Assembly (NCBI RefSeq): GCF_044904705.1
Contig: NZ_JADIKL010000015.1
Location: 1 to 64,000 of the forward strand
DNA from: Rhodanobacter_A agri
GTDB lineage: Bacteria > Pseudomonadota > Gammaproteobacteria > Xanthomonadales > Rhodanobacteraceae
DNA: 64,000 nt
Direction: 5' to 3'
Under the pieces are notes generated by a model, which was given only the letters and a program-made list of their open reading frames with translations, was not told the origin of the DNA and searched no databases. Of the stretch, positions 60,246-64,000 are shown piece after piece. How positions within the stretch are numbered: position 1 is the first letter of the stretch; each line of letters starts with the position of its first letter. The position numbers and the translations under genes were made by a program.

Positions 60246-61883
60246 TCAATCCAGCAATTGGCGGGTGTCGTCCGCGCCGGTGTCGGCTAGCCGCAGCAGG
60301 CCGTGGCCGAGGAAGCGACGCAAGGCTGCCGCGGGTCGCGCATCGCCGCGTGTCTGCGCCCATGCCGCCTGCCGGGTCAGCAAAGCCGCTGCCGCGCTGC
60401 GTGCCAGCGTGAGTGCCAAGCCCCGCGCACCCGCTTCCAGCCCGGTACGGTCGGTGGGCGGCGCGTCGAGGTGGCTGGCGGCGGCATCCAGTGCGGCGTC
60501 GATCGCGAAGGCGGCGTGCGGGTCGCCGCCCTGTTGCCACGCGGCGACGGCGGTGCGCAGCGCGTCGAGTCCGTCGCCTGCCAGTGCGCGCAGTGCGTCC
60601 AGCGCGAGTACGTTCGTGGTGCCCTCCCAGATCGCGTACACCTGCGCGTCGCGCAGCAGCTGCGGCAGGCCGGTGTCTTCGATGTAGCCGGCGCCGCCGA
60701 AGCACTCCAGCGCCTCGGAGCAGAGACGCACCGCGAGCTTGCCGGTCCACAGCTTCGCCAGCGGGGTGAGCAGGCGCAGCAGCTGCGCTTCGTGCGGTGC
60801 GGCTACGCCGTGTTCCACGCGCCCCAGCAGCTGCGCCACCTCGAAGGCCAGCGCGAACGCGCCTTCGAATTCAGCCTGCATGTCGGCCAGGGTCTGCGCA
60901 TGCAACGGCTGTTCGACCAGCGGACGGCCGAAGGCCAGTCGCCGCCCGGCGTAGTCGCGGGCCAGTGCGATCGCCCGCGCCATGCTTGCGACGGCGCATA
61001 CGGCGTTCCACGTGCGCGTGACGTTGAGCATCGGCGCCACCTGGCGCACGCCGTTCGCCAGTTCGCCCAGCGGCCACGCGGGCAGGCCGTCGAGGTGGAT
61101 CTCGGCGGTGGGCAGCTCATGGGTGCCCAGCTTGTCCTTGAGGCGGTCGATGATGAGTTCCGGCTTGCGTGCGGCACCGTCCATCGTCTCGACGTAGAAC
61201 AGCGCCAGCGCACCGGAGCCGCCGCCGGCGCCCTCGGGTCGGGCCAGTGCCAGCGCGGCCTCGCCCACCACGGCAGAGCTGAACCACTTGCGGCCATGCA
61301 GACGCCACTGGCCGTTGGCGTCCTGTCGCGCCACGGTTTCCGTATGGCTCACGTCCGAGCCGCCGTGGGTCTCGGTCATCCACTGGCCGCTGAGCCAGAA
61401 CGTCGAAGCATCGCGACTGAGAAAATGCGGTAGCGCGCGCTCGATCAATGCCTGGTTGCCGGAGGCTTTCAACGCGGTCGCCGCGCCATCGGTCATCGCC
61501 AGCGGGCAGGTGTAGAACTCGCTGGCCACGTGGTAGAGGTAGGCGCGGGCGAATTCCTCCAGCCGGGCGTGCTCGTGGTTCTCGTGGCCGCTGGCGAGCA
61601 CCGCATGGTAAGTGGTGATGTCGGGGCCTTCCTGCCACGCCTCGGTCAATTCGATGCGGTCCACCCGTCGGCCCCAGGCGTCCCATTGCGTGAGCACGGG
61701 CTTGCGCCGCGTGGTGACGGCGGCGCGTTGCCACGCCAGCAGCGCGTAGTCGCCCAGCGCACCGAGGTCGGTATCCAGTGTGGCGCGGCGCGAGGCAGGC
61801 ACGGCGCGGTCCAGCAGGGCGTGCAGCAGGCGGTCGCTGCGGTACGGGTGAGCAAGCTGCGGTGCGTCTTGCAGGTATCCCAT
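60246..61883 (-). CDS. Acyl-CoA dehydrogenase, AidB-like
   Basis: A 545-residue flavoprotein of the AidB branch: long N-terminal region (DAWGRRVDRIELTEAWQEG, with CPLAMTDGAATAL), SGQWMTETHGGSDVSHTET at the FAD site, and the C-terminal LECFGGAGYIEDTGLPQLLR and YAIWEGTTNVLALDAL. E. coli AidB is part of the adaptive response to alkylation; others are isovaleryl-CoA-dehydrogenase-like. An AlkB-type gene lies far away at 12.1 kb, so no operon link exists. Confidence 0.88.
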   Translation of the reverse strand: MGYLQDAPQLAHPYRSDRLLHALLDRAVPASRRATLDTDLGALGDYALLAWQRAAVTTRRKPVLTQWDAWGRRVDRIELTEAWQEGPDITTYHAVLASGHENHEHARLEEFARAYLYHVASEFYTCPLAMTDGAATALKASGNQALIERALPHFLSRDASTFWLSGQWMTETHGGSDVSHTETVARQDANGQWRLHGRKWFSSAVVGEAALALARPEGAGGGSGALALFYVETMDGAARKPELIIDRLKDKLGTHELPTAEIHLDGLPAWPLGELANGVRQVAPMLNVTRTWNAVCAVASMARAIALARDYAGRRLAFGRPLVEQPLHAQTLADMQAEFEGAFALAFEVAQLLGRVEHGVAAPHEAQLLRLLTPLAKLWTGKLAVRLCSEALECFGGAGYIEDTGLPQLLRDAQVYAIWEGTTNVLALDALRALAGDGLDALRTAVAAWQQGGDPHAAFAIDAALDAAASHLDAPPTDRTGLEAGARGLALTLARSAAAALLTRQAAWAQTRGDARPAAALRRFLGHGLLRLADTGADDTRQLLD

Positions 61884-61958
61884 GACCGGCTCCGGTGCGG
61901 ATCGACCGCGCCAGTATAGGCAGACAGCTGTCCCCGCCGCGTGAGCCGCTGGCGGCGC

Positions 61959-62918
61959 TCAGCCGCCGACGGCGGCCAGCTTCTGCAGGCGCGCCGCGTG
62001 GCGCTTGAGGGCGTTGCGCAAGCGTGCCGGCGTACGCACCTCGAAGTCGAACGGCAACCGCGCCAGCTGGCGGGCGAACCAGTCGAGGTCATCCGCGCTG
62101 CTGCGCAGGAGCACGCCGCCATCAACGGGCTCGAACAGGCCGAAGGCGAGCGAGAAGGCGTCGCGGGCGGTTTTCAGATCGGTACGCAGCAGTACCTCGA
62201 TCGCCATGCTGCGCGGCAGGGTGGCGATGCTGAAGGCGAGCTGCTCCAACGCGTCGAAGTCCGCCGGGCGTTCGAAATGCGTGGCCAGCGCCTGTACCGC
62301 GCCTATGCGATCCAGCCGGAACGAGCGCAGGTCGTGGCGCAAGTGGCACCAGCCGACCACGTACCACGCCCCCGCACGCCAGGCGAGGCCGTAGGGATCG
62401 ACATCGCGTTCGCTGCGCTGGTGCTGTGGCGTGGTGTAGTCCAGGTGCACGCGCTGCTGTGCCTGCGCCGCGGCGGTCAGCGCGATCAGCGCTTCGTTGC
62501 TGTGCGGGGCGTCGCTGGTGTGGGCGAGGTCGACGCGCACCGTCTCGGCAATCGCATGCAGCTGGCGCTTCAGGCGATCCGGCGTGACGCGTGCCAGCTT
62601 GGCCTGGGCGCTGGCCACGGCCGGCGCGGCTTCGGCGAGGCCCAGTCCGCGCGCGGCGACCAACCCTACCGACAGCGCCAGCGCCTCGTCGTCGTTGAAC
62701 ATCAGCGGCGGCAGCTTGAAGCCGGGCACCAGCATGTAGGCGCCGTAGCGTCCGCGCTCGGCGACGATCGGGACGCCCAGTTCCTCGAGCGTGGCGATGT
62801 AGCGGCGCAGGGTGCGCCCATCCACGCCGATCCGCCGCGCCAGTTCCGGGCCGCTGATGCGGCCGCAGCCCTGCAGCAGTTCCAGCACGGCCAGCACGCG
62901 GGTGGTGGGTTGGGTCAT
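61959..62918 (-). CDS. WYL-domain transcriptional regulator (YafY/DeoR-like)
   Basis: A 319-residue regulator. The N-terminal winged helix (RVLAVLELLQGCGRISGPEL, ARRIGVDGRTLRRYIATLEE) is followed by a WYL domain around residues 140-215 (RVHLDYTTPQHQRSERDVDP, AWYVVGWCHLRHDLRSFRLD) and a C-terminal cap. WYL domains bind ligands or nucleic acids. It is divergent from the NIPSNAP gene with about 100 bases between, which it may regulate. Confidence 0.92.
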   Translation of the reverse strand: MTQPTTRVLAVLELLQGCGRISGPELARRIGVDGRTLRRYIATLEELGVPIVAERGRYGAYMLVPGFKLPPLMFNDDEALALSVGLVAARGLGLAEAAPAVASAQAKLARVTPDRLKRQLHAIAETVRVDLAHTSDAPHSNEALIALTAAAQAQQRVHLDYTTPQHQRSERDVDPYGLAWRAGAWYVVGWCHLRHDLRSFRLDRIGAVQALATHFERPADFDALEQLAFSIATLPRSMAIEVLLRTDLKTARDAFSLAFGLFEPVDGGVLLRSSADDLDWFARQLARLPFDFEVRTPARLRNALKRHAARLQKLAAVGG

Positions 62919-63018
62919 GCGCGGAGCTTGGCGATATATCAGGGCGAATTATGTCCTGATTTGGCCGTAACGTGCGCGCACGCCAACACACGCGCCGACC
63001 GGCGCATCGGGAGCCACC

Positions 63019-63906
63019 ATGAAGTCCGCGTACCGCCATCTGCTGGGCCTGTTCTCCATGATCGCGCTGGGAGTGGCTGGATCGACACCGGCCGAGCCGG
63101 CCGTCGCCAGCCGCACCAGCGCGTCGTCGCACGAGGCGCTGCCCGCGATGGCAACCGTCAGCCACCTGCACGATTTCCAGGTTGTCGAATTGCGCCGTTA
63201 CACCACGACGCATGGCGGCCGCGCGCACTTTGCCAGCTACTTCGACACTTATTTCCCGGAGGCCTTCGAACAGTTGGGTGCGATGGTGTTCGGCCAGTTC
63301 CTGCCACGCGAGCACCCGGACCAGTTCGTCTGGCTGCGCGGCTTCCACGACATGCCCGCGCGGCCGGTGGTGAGTTCGCAGTTCTACTACGGGCCGCTGT
63401 GGCGCGAGCACCGCCTGAAGGTGAATGCGCTGTTGCCGGACAGCGACAACGTGATGTTGCTGCGTCCGTTGCGGCCGGACACCGGTGTAGCCGTGCTGCC
63501 GGCGGTGGACCCGGTGGACGAGCCGCGTGGCGCGCAAGGCATCATGGTCATGCAGATCTTCGCGGTGAAGAAGGGTGACGAGGATGCGTTGGCGGCGCGT
63601 GCGGAAGCGCAGTTCGGCAGTTACCGTGTTGCCGGCGTGCATCCGGCCGGCATCCTGGTCACGCTGGACGAGCCGAACAACTTTCCGCAGCTGCCGGTGC
63701 GCACAGACGGCCCGTGGCTGGTCTGGCTGGGCGTGGTCAGCGACGAAGCGACGCTGCGCGAGCAACTGCAGCCAGCGATGCAGGCGGCCGCGAGAGCCTT
63801 GCTCGCCAGCGGCATGCTGCGCACCGCGCCTGAGCAGCTGGTGATGGATCCGACACCGCGCTCGCGGCTGCGCTGGCTGCCGGATACCGGCGAGGTGGCG
63901 CGATGA
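63019..63906 (+). CDS. Exported NIPSNAP-family protein
   Basis: A 295-residue protein with an N-terminal hydrophobic signal (MKSAYRHLLGLFSMIALGVA). The NIPSNAP fold is seen in VVELRRYTTTHGGRAHFASY, AMVFGQFLPREHPDQFVWLRGF and PLWREHRLKVNALL, and a second degenerate ferredoxin-like half follows (IMVMQIFAVKKGDEDALAAR). The function of bacterial NIPSNAP proteins is unclear. The stop overlaps the start of the next gene, a LysE-type exporter. Confidence 0.85.
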   Translation: MKSAYRHLLGLFSMIALGVAGSTPAEPAVASRTSASSHEALPAMATVSHLHDFQVVELRRYTTTHGGRAHFASYFDTYFPEAFEQLGAMVFGQFLPREHPDQFVWLRGFHDMPARPVVSSQFYYGPLWREHRLKVNALLPDSDNVMLLRPLRPDTGVAVLPAVDPVDEPRGAQGIMVMQIFAVKKGDEDALAARAEAQFGSYRVAGVHPAGILVTLDEPNNFPQLPVRTDGPWLVWLGVVSDEATLREQLQPAMQAAARALLASGMLRTAPEQLVMDPTPRSRLRWLPDTGEVAR

Positions 63907-64000
63907 ACCACGCAGCCCAGCTGTGGCTGTTCTTCGTGGTGGTGTTCGGGGTGATCGCGTTGCCGGGGCTGGACATGGCCTTCGTGTTCGGCAGCGCGCT
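63903..64000 (+). CDS. LysE/RhtB-family amino-acid exporter, start only
   Basis: The first 32 residues are visible: a membrane helix WLFFVVVFGVIALPGLDMAF followed by VFGSA. The P-G-x-D/N-x-x-x-V-x-x-x-A pattern is the standard N-terminus of the LysE/RhtB export family. It overlaps the NIPSNAP stop by four bases and runs off the right edge. Confidence 0.85.
   Translation, partial: MNHAAQLWLFFVVVFGVIALPGLDMAFVFGSA

Noticed and set aside
1..64000. tRNA or rRNA genes, prophage, plasmid or defence-island genes
   Set aside because: None recognised on reading either strand; apart from the IS fossil and repeats the window looks like ordinary chromosome.

Overview
The window is a high-GC gammaproteobacterial chromosome segment. 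Gene content and protein style point to the Xanthomonadales (Rhodanobacter/Dyella/Frateuria-like). Pointers are the fused CysNC, a GTP-type PEP carboxykinase, a three-part transhydrogenase, a MetJ repressor used together with an S-box riboswitch, and REP-like palindromes of a kind common in that order. This placement is inference from reading; no search was run.

Layout. 1-6.2 kb: the start of etfB, then two secreted proteins on the minus strand (an EXORDIUM-like protein and an S53 sedolisin) that share a C-terminal FG-GAP/VCBS repeat module. 6.4-7.5 kb: a decayed IS3-family element. 7.7-14.4 kb: an amidase, cysD-cysNC, an AlkB-type dioxygenase, gcvT and gcvH. 14.4-15.5 kb: a regulatory gap, then a MetJ repressor whose C-terminus is a lysine/alanine-rich histone H1-like tail. 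15.8-25.1 kb: a TonB-like protein, serine hydrolase, nucleotide-transporter-like protein, CBS protein, mtgA, hslO and a large GAF-GAF-GGDEF-EAL protein. 25.3-28.3 kb: a putative outer-membrane protein and an ECF sigma/anti-sigma/DUF4097 operon. 28.3-34.4 kb: pckG, then a TetR regulator divergent from a hydrolase-fadE pair. 34.4-40.5 kb: a signalling operon of hybrid kinase, CheR, CheB and REC-GGDEF regulator. 40.6-44.4 kb: CPBP protease, prfC, a 2OG-Fe(II) oxygenase and a CysK-like remnant. 44.46-48.06 kb: metX-metB-hom behind tandem met boxes, a strong sigma-70 promoter, a SAM-I riboswitch and an RBS-sequestering hairpin. 48.1-52.8 kb: GST, EamA transporter, AraC regulator, exonuclease, nitroreductase and cdd. 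52.9-57.5 kb: pntAA, an inserted opposite-strand sigma cassette, then pntAB-pntB. 57.5-64 kb: a 66-bp tandem repeat array, membrane protein, SufT, a short asparaginase, NTPase, AidB-like dehydrogenase, WYL regulator, NIPSNAP protein and the start of a LysE-type exporter.

The most notable biology is methionine control. The window encodes both a MetJ repressor of unusual architecture and a met operon whose promoter and leader stack two independent SAM sensors: MetJ boxes just upstream of the -35, and a SAM-I riboswitch starting at the predicted transcription start. A SAM rise should close the operon at both transcription and translation. Sulfate activation (cysD-cysNC), cystathionine synthesis (metX, metB, hom) and one-carbon supply (gcvT, gcvH) also lie in the window. 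A second theme is repeat DNA: a two-hairpin element at three intergenic sites, once expanded to a 66-bp tandem array, plus two other palindromic families.
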